From Casuarius casuarius (taxonomy: Eukaryota; Chordata; Aves; Casuariiformes; Casuariidae), in the NCBI GenBank assembly GCA_003342895.1, contig PTFA01000159.1, positions 1,845,233 through 1,909,232 on the forward strand: a stretch of DNA of 64,000 nucleotides. The letters are read 5' to 3'. The notes under the pieces are model-generated. The model searched no databases. It was not told the DNA's origin and worked only from the letters and a program-made list of their open reading frames with translations. How positions within the stretch are numbered: position 1 is the stretch's first letter; each line of letters begins with the position of its first letter. Position numbers and translations under genes: made by a program. Shown one piece after another: positions 40,464 to 53,341 of this stretch.

Positions 40464-43400
40464 GTGCAGGCAAGGTTGGATCTCTTTGGTCTGAGCAGGA
40501 GATGCTTTTGCCGTGAGGGCAGTCCCTGACAACATGACAGGGGAGAAGAGAAAGGGAAGCTGAAGTTAAGTTCTAACTTTGTTGTAGAGCTGATACTAAG
40601 TATTTAAGGATGGAGAGATACGTAAGGAGAGGAAGTCCCTTTAAGTAGGCTAACTGATCTAAGTTGAATATTTTCATCATTAAGCATTCATAAAGACAGC
40701 TGAAGAGCCAAAGGTGATTATTTGCCTATTATTAGCTTGTTGTTTCTGAACTTTTCTTAACTGATACTGTATTGACTCTTCCTTTATTAAGCATTTCTAG
40801 TTTTTATGCAGAATTAGCACTTGCAAGTATTGCCTATAAAATGTACTCTGGGAAATTTGTCCTTTTTCCAGAATTCTAAGTACAGACCAGTGCCAATTTA
40901 GTTTTGTAAACTTAAGAAAAATACTGAACTTGGAGTGGGTTGCAGCCATTGCCGCCTCCTGGCAGAAACCGATGCTCTCACAAGACTCTTGTTATGGTCT
41001 ATCTGCTTCAAAATACAGTCTTTTAAAATCATGCAATACACAGGAGTGTCTGCTGAGTATATAAAAACACATAAGCACACAGGTGAAATGAAATACGCTG
41101 ACAAAAGCTAGGGTTGTAGCATCTGGAGCTTTTCTTTGAAGGGTGTCTTTGTAGAGGCAAAGTTTGTGATACCTTTCAGTCCTGAAGCTTCAATTGTTAA
41201 TGGGCACAAATAACAGAGCTGGGGAAGGAAAAAAAAAAAAAAAACCCAAACCCTGGTTTAAATTGTAAAAGAGATGGTATTTTGTGGCTGGGTGCAAGCT
41301 CTGAGCAGAGAAGCGAAAGAAGCCAGGGAAAGATCAGTAGCACTGAAGTAATAATTCTTTAGGCATATGTCACTGTAAGAAATCCCACTCTGCACTGAGC
41401 GTATGTGAGGAAGCTGTGCGATGCCCTGGGTTTATATTGCCTGCAATATTAAAACAAATAGGATTTTTGTCATAAACAGCACGTAACTCGTACTTGGTGT
41501 TTTCATATTGGCTTGCTCACAGTTTAACTTGTCAAAAGCAGAGGTCCACTGCCACTTCCGCACTTTCTAGCTTGAAGGTCAGACAAAAGGGTTAAGGGAC
41601 CACATCCCGCGTTTTAGGGCAGGCTCTGTCCCCGCTGCTGCTCTCTGGGGAGCACTGGCAATGTCAGTGAGGAAAGCATAACAAGTACACGGAGCACAGC
41701 AGACCTGCACCTTGGCAGGTCTTAGGCTGAGTTAGTTGGCTGGGGCCGAGGGGCTGTGTCAAGCAATTCAAAGGAGGCTCTGTGGAACATATTTTCAGTC
41801 TGTAAAACTAGTCTCTCTGCTAACATAGTGGAAATACAAGGTTTCCAGATAAACATCTTCTGGGTTATAGGTGAACAATTATTTGCATGTGCTCACAGTG
41901 GAGAGGTTACACACGATCGTGCATAAAAATAGCAACCGATTTCCAGAAGTAAGTTGTAATTTTAGGTGTTCTCTATTGTGAATGTATCTGCTCTTTTCAC
42001 CGGCCTTTAAAGACAGCATATATGTTATGATAAAAAGAGACCAAATTAAGGTTGTATTGATAGAGTCAATCCTGGCATTTCCTTGCTTCTGAGGCCTTGC
42101 CTGTGTGCAGGCTTTCGGCTCCTCCTGCCAAGGTTTCAGAGGCATCTAAAAGCCCAAACCAGCGTAATACATCTTGTGTCCTATAGGGTTCATCACTGTG
42201 GAATATCTACAGCAGAAAACTTTTCTCTGAGCTAGTAAAAGGCACCTGTGGTAGGATGTTGTAGATGTTAGCCAGCCACTGGATCAAGAGGAAGCATTGA
42301 TTTCACTCTTCCCCTGTTGCCAGAAGACACTGGTGCATGCTGCGAGTTCAGGGTCCTGCTGCCCTCTGCAGTCATAGCCCCTCCTGGTCTCAGCTACCTG
42401 CTTATCCTTATTCTTTCTTCAGCTGCAATTAGCTTCTGATTAAGTCCCTTCCTTCACTACCCAAGCAGCTGGCACCTGTTTCTAACCTCCCGCAGCCTGT
42501 CTGGACACTGCTGAGAGAGCAGGCAGGGTTTTCTCCCTGCTCTAAATTGCATCCACAGCCAGGAGCGGTGTCTGAAACACGAGCCGTGCTCAGCCCTATG
42601 GCCCTCGCGGCAGTCACCTTAACCCAAAGCCTACCCCTTTCTCAGTGGAAGACTGAGATTCACTTTTTCTTTTGCATGTACAACACATTTTCTGTAAACT
42701 TGTACCAAGAAATGGGTGTGTGATTTCTACTGAAATTTTCCAAAAAATGCAAAGTAATCCAGAAGACCCAATATTATTCCTCCATGCTACTTGACAGTCT
42801 AGCTAGACCCAGCTTGAATCCTGTGTCCTATCACCTCTCTGCACTTTCAGCCAGGTTTCTCTCTGACATCTAAGTCAAACTTCAGAAAGAAAGATGAGCC
42901 TAGAGCAGAGAATGAGCAGTATCTAGTTTTGAAACAAAAAAAGTAACAGGAGCTATGTATTTTGGGTAGTGGCCTGGGTGAAAAAGAAACAAGGCAAAGG
43001 AAGAGTTAAAAAAGAAGTGGGGAGAGATGTACAGCCTTTCTCAAGGGTCAGTAGATAATTGGTGAGTTTTTTTTTTTTGATGTCATCTGACAATTTCTTT
43101 GTCATTACAACAACATACAGAAGAATCATATTTTCTCATTTTATACTACAAATAAAGCTAAAATACATATGGAAACCTGCCCTAAAGGCATATTTTGAGT
43201 AAAGAACTTTTCTCTTAATGCCAAATTAAATCTTTTGCAGAAAGAACTTCTTCACAGAATGTGTTTTTTCACAGTAATTCATGTCTGTTAGCGACAAGTT
43301 TTGGCAGCTGTTATCTAATAAGTAAATTTTATCTGTTGATGTTCTATTTTGAGGCTTATTAATTTTAAAAATGTAGAAGGGGAAGATAGCGGGGAGTCCT

Positions 43401-45542
43401 TTCCTCTAAGACATGCATACATGCAGCCAAACTGAAGGCGAGGAGTTCACGTGAAATGCCTCTGTTATCCAAATGCCACTTTTTAGGCTATTACACTTTT
43501 GCAAATATTGCAGAGGCGAAACAGATGTAGGAAAGGTGAGATGGTGAGAAGGCCAAATAAGGGAAAATATGCCTGAGCTCCGCAGTTAGTGTATGTTGGG
43601 AAAAGGGGGGGCGTATGTGTTTGGGGTGTGAGGAGTTAGTCTTGCGGCGAGCGAGCAGTGGGGAGGAAAGGCTGCCTCAAGGGAGTCCAGACCTGCCACT
43701 GCTTGGTTGCTATTACAGCTCCTGCAAGGACTTTGAGTATTGCTTAAACATGTAGTGCTTGTAGGAGTGAACCCCCTGGATGAACTCTTGACTCTGCAGA
43801 GAGTTCAGGCATAAAATTTGCATTAGCATCAGTGGCCCCAAGGACTTAGCCCAGGGAGCCCTCAAAAATAAAAGGAAGTAGCTTCTTTCTCCTCTCAAAT
43901 ATACTGGCAGTAGCTTAGCAGGATTTAAAAATGGAAATAAATGAATTAGAGGTTCACTTGCAAGGATCAAGGGAGCTCTCCACTCTGAGAATAGTACCTG
44001 GTGGTGAAATAGAAATGGGAATCAATAGAAGAAAAGGAAAGGGCAGCTTCATTAGCATCTGTGAGGAAATAACAGCTTCCGAATGCGAGCCTAGAGCACC
44101 TCACCACCAAAGATCAAAGCCCTGGGGTTCATACCCTTGGCCTGAGAATGTATTGAAATAAAATAATAGCTCTGACCGTGGATGTTGCAAGTTAAACAAC
44201 ATTTCCATGCCAGCAATCTACATGCAAAGCAATTATTCAAATGCAGGAGAAGACTTGAAAGAAAATTAAATAACCAGAGATGGAGTATTCAGAGAGCACC
44301 AAGGAAGCAGAACAGCTAAAGGTAATTAAATTACATACAAATAAATTAGTTGCCATAATGGTCAGATTATGAAATAAAACACAGAAGTATAATCCTGCCA
44401 AATATTTGAGTAGAGCAGCAGAACTGGAACTGACAAATGAGAGAGATTTATTACTCTTGCCTAAATTTACCAACAGCTACTATAAGTATTCAAATTTTGC
44501 TGTCACATCTGAAAACAAACACAACTCATCCTACATGAACCTTGTTAAAAACCTGAATTTAGTTCTTTTTCTGTAAAGTTTTGAGTAAATCTTAGCTGAT
44601 GGTTTTGATTGAAATTACATTAGACCTGATGGTCTCTGAGTCTACTTTGAGTTCGAGGTAAATATAGACTCATGAATGCATGAGAAATAAAACCTTGCTC
44701 CTCTAAACACCTGTGAACTAGAACAGGTGGGATTTGCACAGATCTACTAATAACGGACTCTTGTACAACATGGGCCATACTGGTGACCTAACTTGACTGC
44801 TTTGTGCTTGAAAATAACCTGTGAACAAAGATAAACTGCAGAGAGAGTATCTTCTTTTAGCACTCACTGAAATCATGAGGGTGAACTAGCTGCTGCGGTT
44901 TCATCTACACTCGGTCGTTTGTTGGTGCCCCTTCAGTGGATGCATCTTGAATATGTTGAGGGGGAATTAATGTACCTACCAAAAGGTGTCCCAGTCGTCA
45001 GCATGGCCGAAGCTAGCTGGAAGAGCGTCCACGTTTCATCTGTGAACATTGTGCGTTGCTGCTCCCCAAGCTTGGAGGGTGACCCCCAAGGCGGCAGCCA
45101 CGCAGATTTGAGAGGCTTGTGGCGGTTTCAAACTGTGTTGACTTCTGAACGTGTCAGGATCCATCTGTCCCAAAAAAGGTCAACAACACTATTATTATCG
45201 GAAGGAAAGGGTCTTACTGCATGCGATGATGGGACCCTGCTACCTGACGTTGGGGCTGATCACTTTTTCTTCACTAACGTTTGAGCTGCTTTGGACTGAG
45301 TGATCTCTCCGAGAAGGTGCTGCCTCTTTTTTTTTTTTTTACAATGGCATTTTGAAGGAAACTTTTACAAATTTACCTTCTTACAAGCAAATATTGTCTG
45401 AAAATCAATGATTAAGTCTCATTGACAATACTAGGAGTTAGTTTGGCTGAGTATAATTAGCAAGAAATACACCCTCTCAGGAGGCAAAGACTTTAACTGA
45501 GTTGTATATAATCCCAAATTATACAGCACGCTCCTTGTTGCT
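40464..45542. other. Non-genic DNA
   Basis: No supported gene. The frame at 43931-44161 (76 codons, ending just before AATAAA-like sequence) has an acceptable amino-acid mix but no splice signals or recognisable domain. The 121-codon frame at 44919-45284 likewise lacks support. An A-run occurs near 41.23 kb. Confidence 0.5.
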
Positions 45543-45564
45543 CTATAAATTTATAGTGACGTCA
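45543..45564. promoter_or_regulatory. Two abutting palindromes, including a full CRE
   Basis: CTATAAATTTATAG (45543-45556) is a perfect 14 bp palindrome and is followed without a gap by TGACGTCA (45557-45564), the full palindromic cyclic-AMP response element bound by CREB/ATF family proteins. The first palindrome presents a TATAAAT-type sequence on both strands. Distance-free juxtaposition of a TATA-like element and a CRE suggests a promoter or enhancer, but no transcript is identified. Confidence 0.4.
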
Positions 45565-46575
45565 TTATAGCTGATGTTAAGACAGCTTCTGTCACCAGGA
45601 AGTCCTTCAGCTCTGCACTAATGTGCTCAGCCTTCTGTGTGTGTCTCCATTAGCATCCCTGCTGGTCCAGTTTTAAGTGTCTCTCTAGATTGCTATGTAT
45701 GCAGATAGTTCAGTGTCTTTTGTGGTGACTTTGGGTTGGCTGGGAAACGAATCATTTTTTTGAACAGCAACACTACATTTGATAGTTTTTGTGGGGAAGA
45801 AGTATGAAGTAGTAAATGATATGTGAGGAAAATCCAGATGTTAACAAATAGAGTGATCTTAATGAGGACTGAGGAATGTAGAGGAGATTGAATAAATGGC
45901 ACCCATGCTGATACGGCCAAAGGCAAAACTTGGCCCTAAGGAAAAAAATCAGTGTTATTTGTTTACAATGGCAGAAGTATTCCTACCTTCTTTTCTATAT
46001 TTTTTCTAGTATGTATGCATGTAAGAAATTTTGAGCTTTTTATTTGGCTAAACCTTGAGAGCCAATGATCATGTACCAAGGTTGCTGGTGTTTGTTTTGT
46101 GGGATGGTCAAAAAAATGAAGAATCAGGTGTACCTTGGATTCATAGAGCAATTGTGAGACAGACAGAGAAATGATTAGCTCGGAGTTCCTGGTCATTCGT
46201 ATTCTGTGTCTACATCACACAAATGCAGCAGAACCATTCATGATTTTCTGTCTGCTTTGTATTTTCCTTGTTTGTTGTAATGGATTGAGTGAGAAGGCAT
46301 GTGCTGCCCTGCATTCAGTATGAAAATAATTCTGACAGCTAGAGTAATGGAGATGCTTAATGTTACAAGGGAACAGTATTTATAAGAATACTTTAAATAA
46401 CATATTTAAACAAACAGTTGGGCAGTCAGCACCTCCTACAGATATGAAATTATCTCCAGCTTTCAAGAGGGGAAAAAGTTTAATTTTTCATTTCTTTCAA
46501 GATTTGTATTTATTCAAGTAGTTAGCATTCCTTTCTTCATTAAAATTGCTAACTTGCTAAAAGCTTTGGCTAGGG

Positions 46576-46625
46576 AAAAAAAAAAAAAAAAGTTTAGGAA
46601 CGTAAAAAAAAAAAAAAAAAAAAAA
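46576..46625 (+). repeat. Paired poly-A runs
   Basis: Sixteen A (46576-46591) and twenty-two A (46604-46625) separated by 12 bases, followed by further A/G-rich sequence to about 46650. No retroposed gene body or SINE is recognisable upstream, so these are not obviously retroposon tails. Run lengths of this size are error-prone in assemblies. Confidence 0.93.
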
Positions 46626-49600
46626 GAATTAAAAAGGGGGGAAAAAAAGAAACTAAGAAATACATTCTGCTGCCAGAAAAAATGTGTGAAAATAAATCTT
46701 TTACATTCCATTTCAATAAATGCAAAATAAAGGCTAGTTCCACCATGATTTTACTAGGCTAGGAAATAAATGGTAGCTTAAGTAAGCGGAGACATTGGCT
46801 GTAATGGCCTCTATACTGTGGTTGGCCCATCACAGCAAATGGTCTTAACCCCCCATTTTCCAGTCCTGAAGCTTTGAATTCATCTGAGCTGATGTTGCCT
46901 CCGAGTATGTTAAGGAAACATTGGCATTGTTTTAATTTATATGTTCCAGAAAGGTCTGTTGCCATCTGCTCTGCTGGACTCAGCTCTGTAAGAGGTCGGT
47001 GCTTCCTAGACATGCCCTTCTGGGTTGCTCCCCATCCCTTGTGTGCACCGCTTCAAGGCTATGAGGCAGGAGCAACACTTGGCTTTTTGCTGTACCTGTT
47101 GCTTTCACAGCCTGCAGGGACGTAACCACTCCAGAAGCGTGAGGAAGGGGAGGAAAAAAATCAGAGCTGCCACTCTAGTCCTCCCTTTTGCCTGGGTCGA
47201 TGGGGCTGCTCCTGGCAATGGTGTGGGGCGGCCGGTTCCCATGCTCCGCGTAACCCCGCAGGGAGTTCCCGGCACCCCGGCTTGGTCTCTGTACCTGGTC
47301 TGTCACTGACCTCTCCAGCCTCACCACCCTACACTGGACAAACACAGCCTGGCTTTGTGCTGCCTCAGCAGCGATGGCAGCTGCTGGCCGCTCGGCTCAT
47401 GGCAGAGCACTGCGGGCCCACGAACGCAGGCGGAAAGTATCCTGACAGATGGGTTGCAGAGAGTGATTCATAGCTGTTATATAAGCTGCAAGGTGGTAAA
47501 CTTTGCCTACCAGAAATGTTCATAAATCAAAAGTCTTCTCCTCCTCCTGTCCCAAAAAGCATGTAAAAAGATCCTAAGATTAAACACATCTTGGGTTTTT
47601 TTGTTTTGTTTTTTGGGTTTTTTTGACATTTTAGGATGCACATAGTTTACAGTTCTAGGCCTAGCTGCAATCTCTAGGGCTGGAAACATAATTAAAAGGA
47701 AAGATGTATTTGTATGTGTGGGTGGGTGTATAATATTCTCAGGCTTATGGCCTTAAGAGGAAACAGCATATGAAACTCCATAAAATGGTAAGCATTGGCA
47801 GTTTTGTTCCTCAAGGATTATGTACCAGCCTAAAGAAGTGAAACTGTGTTACCTAATAGGAAAGACAATATCTTGGCAAAGAGGAGTTTGACAGGTATTA
47901 CATACGGGCAGAGTATTGTCAACCTTACTTTCAATATCATTAAAGTTTGTTGCTAGAAAGTCTACGATCAGAAATTTTCAGCGGCGAACTGTGTTGGCTA
48001 TTTGAAGTAGTTATAAAATACCTGGAGTTTTTTGTTTTGATTTAAAGCATGGGACAAATACTATTTTTCTTCAATCACATGTGCTATGCCCCCGTACCCC
48101 TCCCAGAGAGTAGTAGAGAAAGCAGGGTGAAATATACTTGCAGTTGAGCTATGCTATTTCAGCACATGCTATGCCAATAATTCAGTATTTCCTTGGTGTA
48201 TATGTAACATACAAATGGCACATTCACAGATGTTGGATCAGTTTTCCTAACTACAGAAACTGTTCAACACACTTAAGATCTTAGTAGTGATGATTGAAGT
48301 ATGACCCTAGTAGCATCAATTGAGTAGAAACAGCCTTCAGCCTTCAGTTGCTCCTTCTAAATTAACAGTGCTTCCCAGGAAAACTTAGGTTATCCCATTC
48401 AAGCACATGGTTTGTCACTAAGTTTTTGATACTTAATTAAATTTAAACGTCTACAATTTATTTTTTATTTGAAACTGGCAGGTTTGACATTAGCTTTCCA
48501 GCTACTGTTCTGCCCTATTACAAACCTTACCTGTTTTCTTCACCCAGCAGATATAAATGGAAGATGAAGGTTGTTACCGAATTTGCGCATCTTCTCAAAA
48601 ATTCATGGAACATGGGATTTCTCGCTGTGAGAAAAACAGCTAAGCAATTGCTGTTTTATCTAGTAAAACAAATGTGTCCTTCCCAGCAGAGATGATAATT
48701 CTTACTGAACTGGATGCTTATAGATTTTGCAACTAAATATCTGATTTTCAAAAGAGCTCAGATCCTACTTCAGCATCTAAATGAAGCTCTCATAATGCTT
48801 GGCAACCAGCTGCTCTACCCAAGGACTAGATGCCCAAATGAAAACATTTTTTTCCCACGGTGTCTAAATTGTGATCTCTAGGTGTTTAGCTCATGCAAAG
48901 TTCTAAGATATTTGAAAGAATAATTTGCCGAATTGCTAAAAAGTTAGACGCTAATTACAAACTGAACCGGCAGCTTTTTAACGCTGCCATTTTAAAAAGT
49001 AGATACCCAAATTAGTCCCCTGAATTCTTCTTTAGACGCCCTTCCTTTAATTCTGTGCGTACAGACACAGATGGAGATATAGCACTCATGCAGCACCCAT
49101 TTTAGGTTGTTAGCGCGTGAAAGCTAACATTCCTAATATAAGCCATCGCTAAATAGTAAGCCGTTTCCACTAAATTGATGCAGAACTGCTGTGTTGAGAG
49201 GTGGACGTTAGAGGAAGCCTGGAGAGCCTGTGCGGTGACTCTCTTGTACTACTAAGTAAATGATAAGGAAATCATTTGAAAAACTAAACGTGACTCCTTG
49301 TGCACTAGTTTTTTGGTGCAAGACTCTCCTCTTTACTAAAATGATAAAACCTCCCTGTGAGGCAAAGGCATGATGGGTGATGAAATCCAGGCTAGCAAAA
49401 GGAACCAGAAATAAAGGGTTGTAGCAGAAATTGAGGGTCTGGCAGTAAGAATAATTAGCATTATGGAAAGTCTCTTGTGTGTATAATCGGACTGTTTACT
49501 AAAGAGAAAGAGATGGAAATGAGGGGACATTAGGATAGTATGCAAAACAATATTGAAAATGCAGATGAAAACCTCTATTTACCCCTTTTCACAAGACAGA

Positions 49601-49710
49601 AACAAGAAGGGAATTTGTGAAACAGAAATAATGTAAGTAAAAGAGGGACCGTAAGCAGCAGCCTGTTGCATTCATGGCTGTAGGATTTCAAGATAAAAGA
49701 CTGCTGTATT

Positions 49711-49729
49711 AAAAACAAACAAACAAACA
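49711..49729 (+). repeat. (CAAA)n simple repeat
   Basis: Short A-run followed by ACAAAC units, about three and a half copies. Directly visible, no assigned role. Confidence 0.9.
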
Positions 49730-51823
49730 TGGCTTAGATAACGTGGATATCCAGTGTTAAAATCAGCAAATAGTAGAAGCAAGCAGTGGGCTCTCTGGGA
49801 TATAAATCCTCCAACTTGGGACCTCTTGGCTTAAATGGGGAGATTTTAACTGACTGCATGTTCTCATGTAACTGCCTCATGAGGGGATTTTTCCACTGAA
49901 GTAGCTTGTTTTGGCCGGCGTTAAGAACGAAGTGGCTGACAACTGCTCTGAGCCACGTCGGCAGTCCATGGAGTCCTCTTCTGAACTTAACTCTCAATAG
50001 TGTTGCCCACAGTTTATTTATTTATTCTTTCCAGAATAATTATAGCAATGCACAGCGCACTTCTTCCAGAACCCTCCCAATATATGGCGAGGTGCTACGG
50101 AGCCTGCTGCACTTTGATGAATTCCTCCCTGTGGGTTTTGTGACTGCAAATTACTGTGGGGAGGGGAGGTTATTGTCAGTGCTGAGGCTATAAATTCGTA
50201 TTTGTTGTTTGGAGTCTGTGCCATAATCTACAGCTTCTCCTGAGCATCCTGGGCTGCATCTTGTCAATGTGCAAAGGCACAGAGCAAAGGGAGAGCAGCG
50301 TTTGAAGTGAGGCAGGCGCAAAGGACTGGCGCTGGCCGTGTTGCCTGAGCCGCTCTATGTTTAATTCACAAGGAACCTCTGCAGCCTGTACGGTTTGTCC
50401 ATCGTTATAAGCGTTTGATTTGAAATATATAAAAAAACACCTTGACAGATCCATCCAATTTAAGTCAAATAATCAAGCAGATACTTGGACTGACATCTGT
50501 TCGTTTTAGCTCTCTTCTCCTGTTGCTTTGAAAAGAGCTGAGCTCCAGGCCAGCACTGTAAAAAACCTGAAGTAGATGAGAGTTGGAGGCAAGCAGGAAA
50601 GGAGGAGGAGGAAAAAAGAGAAAATGGCTATTTATAGTGTTCTAATGTGCTTGATTTGGGGGTACGCCTGTAGTAGTTTGGGATGTGTGCTTAGCCTGGA
50701 GAAGGGGGCAACAACACTGGAAGAAAACTCACCAAAGCATACATGCTTGATATGATCTGCGTAATATAAATCTAGTGTATGTGAAGATGATTTCAGCTGT
50801 ATCTCATACCAAAAAGGCAGCTGGATTTAGGGACTAGGCCACCCACTGCCAGGAGAAAAATGCTTGAATCTTCAGTACCTTTGATTCACGGGCTTTAGGA
50901 GGTGAGAATCCTACCATCACAGCATGTGCCTGGGAAGCATGTTACATTTCCTATGCCTCATCCTCTTCCCCTCTCCCACAGTCTGCTTCTAAATCAAAGT
51001 CTCTGCAGATGAAACTTTGTTTCTGATACCTCTACATAAATTGTGTGTTTTCAATTTTGACAGGAGTTCCCACTGAAAAAGTTTTCCGCTTTTCTCTGCG
51101 GCACTGGTGATTTTGTACTTGTCCTTTCCTGAAATATCTAAGTTAATTTTGTAGCTATTGAAGAGCACTGTGTAAATGCAGCTTTATAACCTTTAACCAC
51201 AACACAACACCCTCCTCTCCATAATCTCCGCCTCCTGTACCTATTCTTGGGAAAAGCCTGAAGCAATGTTTCTGCTTCATAAGTCTGAGCCTTTAAGATA
51301 GAATATTTCAGCTAAAACAGTGGTGCAGTGTTACCTATCTGACTAATCTTCTGATAACGTCTTTCGGATGTGTTGCTTGTCAAAGCTTTTGTTTGTAACA
51401 GATTACAGCCATAGTAAAAATTCTGATAGTCACAAAATAAGTATTAAATGCAGTGGTGTATTTCCACTCATTTGGAATTTACCTTTGACCTATAGCTCAT
51501 CTTGCTGTCAATTATTTTGCAGTATCTTCTAAATACAGACCATGAATGGGGCTTTGTTCTTGTTCTCTCCGAAGTCCCACGCTATCAGTTAAGACAGGAA
51601 GACAGGTTCTTTGACAGTATTTGAATCCAAGCAAACCTAGAATGAACAGTACTTTTCTAAGGTACACGTATGAATTTTCTGTCTGCGGAGAAACTGCACC
51701 TGTGTGGAAAACAACCGGTAGCTTTTCATGTGCGAAACTCGTAAATGCGGCAATTACATAAACCAAATTGTGAGTGGGTGTGGTTTATTGGTAGCTGCAT
51801 TTATTGTACCTTCTCGTCTGCAG

Positions 51824-51936
51824 AAAATGAATCATCTGCTACAGAAATGGCTCTTCAGGGACCAACATATGCAGCTGAACCCAAAATTGCTGAAGAGAGA
51901 GCTGATCATCTGAAAGATAGCAGAGAGATCCCTTAG
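51824..51936 (+). CDS. Possible terminal coding exon, unrecognised
   Basis: A strong splice acceptor (pyrimidine-rich 'ttattgtaccttctcgtctg' then CAG at 51821-51823) opens into 37 full codons that end at TAG (51934-51936). The peptide is hydrophilic and Glu/Ala/Lys-rich, containing ENESSATEMALQG and AEERADHLKDSREIP. Acceptor phase is 1 (two bases complete the first codon). No AATAAA follows closely and no upstream partner exon is identified. The acceptor is good, but chance occurrence is quite possible in 64 kb of AT-rich DNA. Confidence 0.2.
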
Positions 51937-52462
51937 AATATAGCTGGAGCAATAATACTCCAAATCCTTGATTTTCTGGCAGCTAATTAAGACAAAAATA
52001 TTCATATTAGGTACTTAAAGTTAGGCATCTAAGAAGAATCCTGATTTTTCCCATATGGCAACTCTAATGAGAGCTGTATGTTTTTTAGCAGGTTAAAAAT
52101 TAGGCCGCTTATATAGATGCCTACGTTTATTTGCAGAGTTTATATGGAGTTGGCAGAATCATAGGTTAATGGTGGAAGCCCTTTCCCTTTTTGAGAAGGG
52201 AACAGGTATAGATGTTACGCCAGTAAGAACCCGCAGGTCTCTATGGGCATGCAGACTCGCATGGCCAGACTGATACAGCAAAATATGCTGTTACAGCTTT
52301 TGTGAAATCGTGATCAAATTGAAGACTGAGAGTCTATCTCTGTGTGTGTGTGTATGTTTTAAAAGCATGGCTTCAGAGTTTTGCTGGCACAGAGCAGCTC
52401 GCTTTTCAAACAAGACACATTAATCATAGCTGCAGAGAGAGAGCAGGAATGGCCGCTCAGGG

Positions 52463-52547
52463 TTAATTAGCGCATGACAGCAAAGACGTCATGCATGTGT
52501 GTTGGAAGGAGGCTGTGGACGTAAACCTTAAGACAGCTGTCACCTGC
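52463..52547. promoter_or_regulatory. Candidate enhancer-like motif cluster
   Basis: Within 85 bases lie TTAATTAG (52463-52470, homeodomain type), GACGTC directly followed by ATGCAT (52485-52496, two abutting 6 bp palindromes; GACGTCAT is CRE-like), and ACAGCTGT directly followed by CACCTGC (52533-52547, two E-boxes; CACCTG is the ZEB/SNAI type). The density and juxtaposition of palindromic sites suggest a cis-regulatory element. There is no direct evidence of conservation or activity. Confidence 0.3.
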
Positions 52548-53121
52548 CTAACTATTGATACGGTATAACTGCGTGAAGAGAGTGTTGCCTAGTGTCCCCT
52601 TCATTTGTTATGGGAAGAATGGAATACTTGTTTTTAAAACAGTATGTTTGGAATATCGACCCACTGTCAGTTTATTTGCTTTTTTGTGCCTTGTGTCCAG
52701 GTACTGGTAGTTCATAACTCTTCTTGTCTTTTAGCAAATCACCTTGAATAACTTGTCCTTGTTGTCTGGAACTATGACAGTTATTCCCTAAGTCCCACTT
52801 GCTGTGTCTTTGGTCAGTATTTGCACTGTGGAAATGTTTTCAACACAAGCGTGCTGTGTTCAACAGTTAGCTCAGAAGTTTCATGAGTGGTGTCTAACGA
52901 CAATCATGATGTTGACAATAAAAGGGAAGATGTTTACCTTAGAGAGATCTGCAGCCCTAGCCCATTTTGAAGTAAGAGCAATGACTATCTGCACCATAGA
53001 AAGCTGACCTAATTACAGATGGGATCCTTGAATCCTATCAGTGAGAGCTGCCTTCTGGACTTTCTGTACAACTGGAAGATATGATTTGGAGAATACTTCC
53101 CTGTGTACGCTTCCGTGTTCT

Positions 53122-53151
53122 CCTGAAATATCTTCACTGGGATATTTCAGG
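53122..53151. repeat. Perfect 11 bp inverted repeat with 8-base loop
   Basis: CCTGAAATATC (53122-53132), loop ttcactgg, GATATTTCAGG (53141-53151). The arms are exact reverse complements and could form a stable stem in RNA or a cruciform in DNA. It is too short for a canonical pre-miRNA hairpin of about 22 paired bases per arm. Confidence 0.95.
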
Positions 53152-53340
53152 TGAGGGTCTCTCTGAGTGTGTTTTGCAATACTGATTTATAGCTGCTCTG
53201 TTGATTCCCGTACAGTTTCTCTTCCCTGTAATGAGTCTGGCTGTGAATTTGCACGTTGAACTTAACTGCCGGTCAAGCCACACAGAAAGAATGGCATTTG
53301 AAAATGGTTTAAGCCCATGCTACCAGACTTTATTAAGAGC

Positions 53341-53341
53341 N
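53341..53341. other. Undetermined base (N)
   Basis: The only ambiguous base in the window. Isolated N characters usually come from unresolved base calls in the assembly rather than a scaffold gap. Confidence 0.99.

Larger units (their letters stand above)
45565..51823. other. Non-genic DNA
   Basis: This contains A-runs of 16 and 22 (46576-46591 and 46604-46625), CpG-rich stretches at 47221-47280 and 47371-47435 (about seven CpGs each), and a CAAA simple repeat (49711-49729). Open frames over the CpG-rich part (46874-47473) overlap in different frames and do not look coding. A 30-base purine tract lies near 50.6 kb. No exon supported. Confidence 0.5.

Noticed and set aside
43931..44161. 76-codon frame with reasonable composition, followed by AATAAA-like sequence
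   Set aside because: No acceptor or promoter feature, no domain, and adjacent sequence gives no partner exon.
44919..45284. 121-codon open frame
   Set aside because: Composition and codon use look random, and no splice sites bracket it.
52148..52175. 'agaatcataggttaatggtgg' as an antisense CR1 3' tail
   Set aside because: Only one repeat unit and no following CR1 block.
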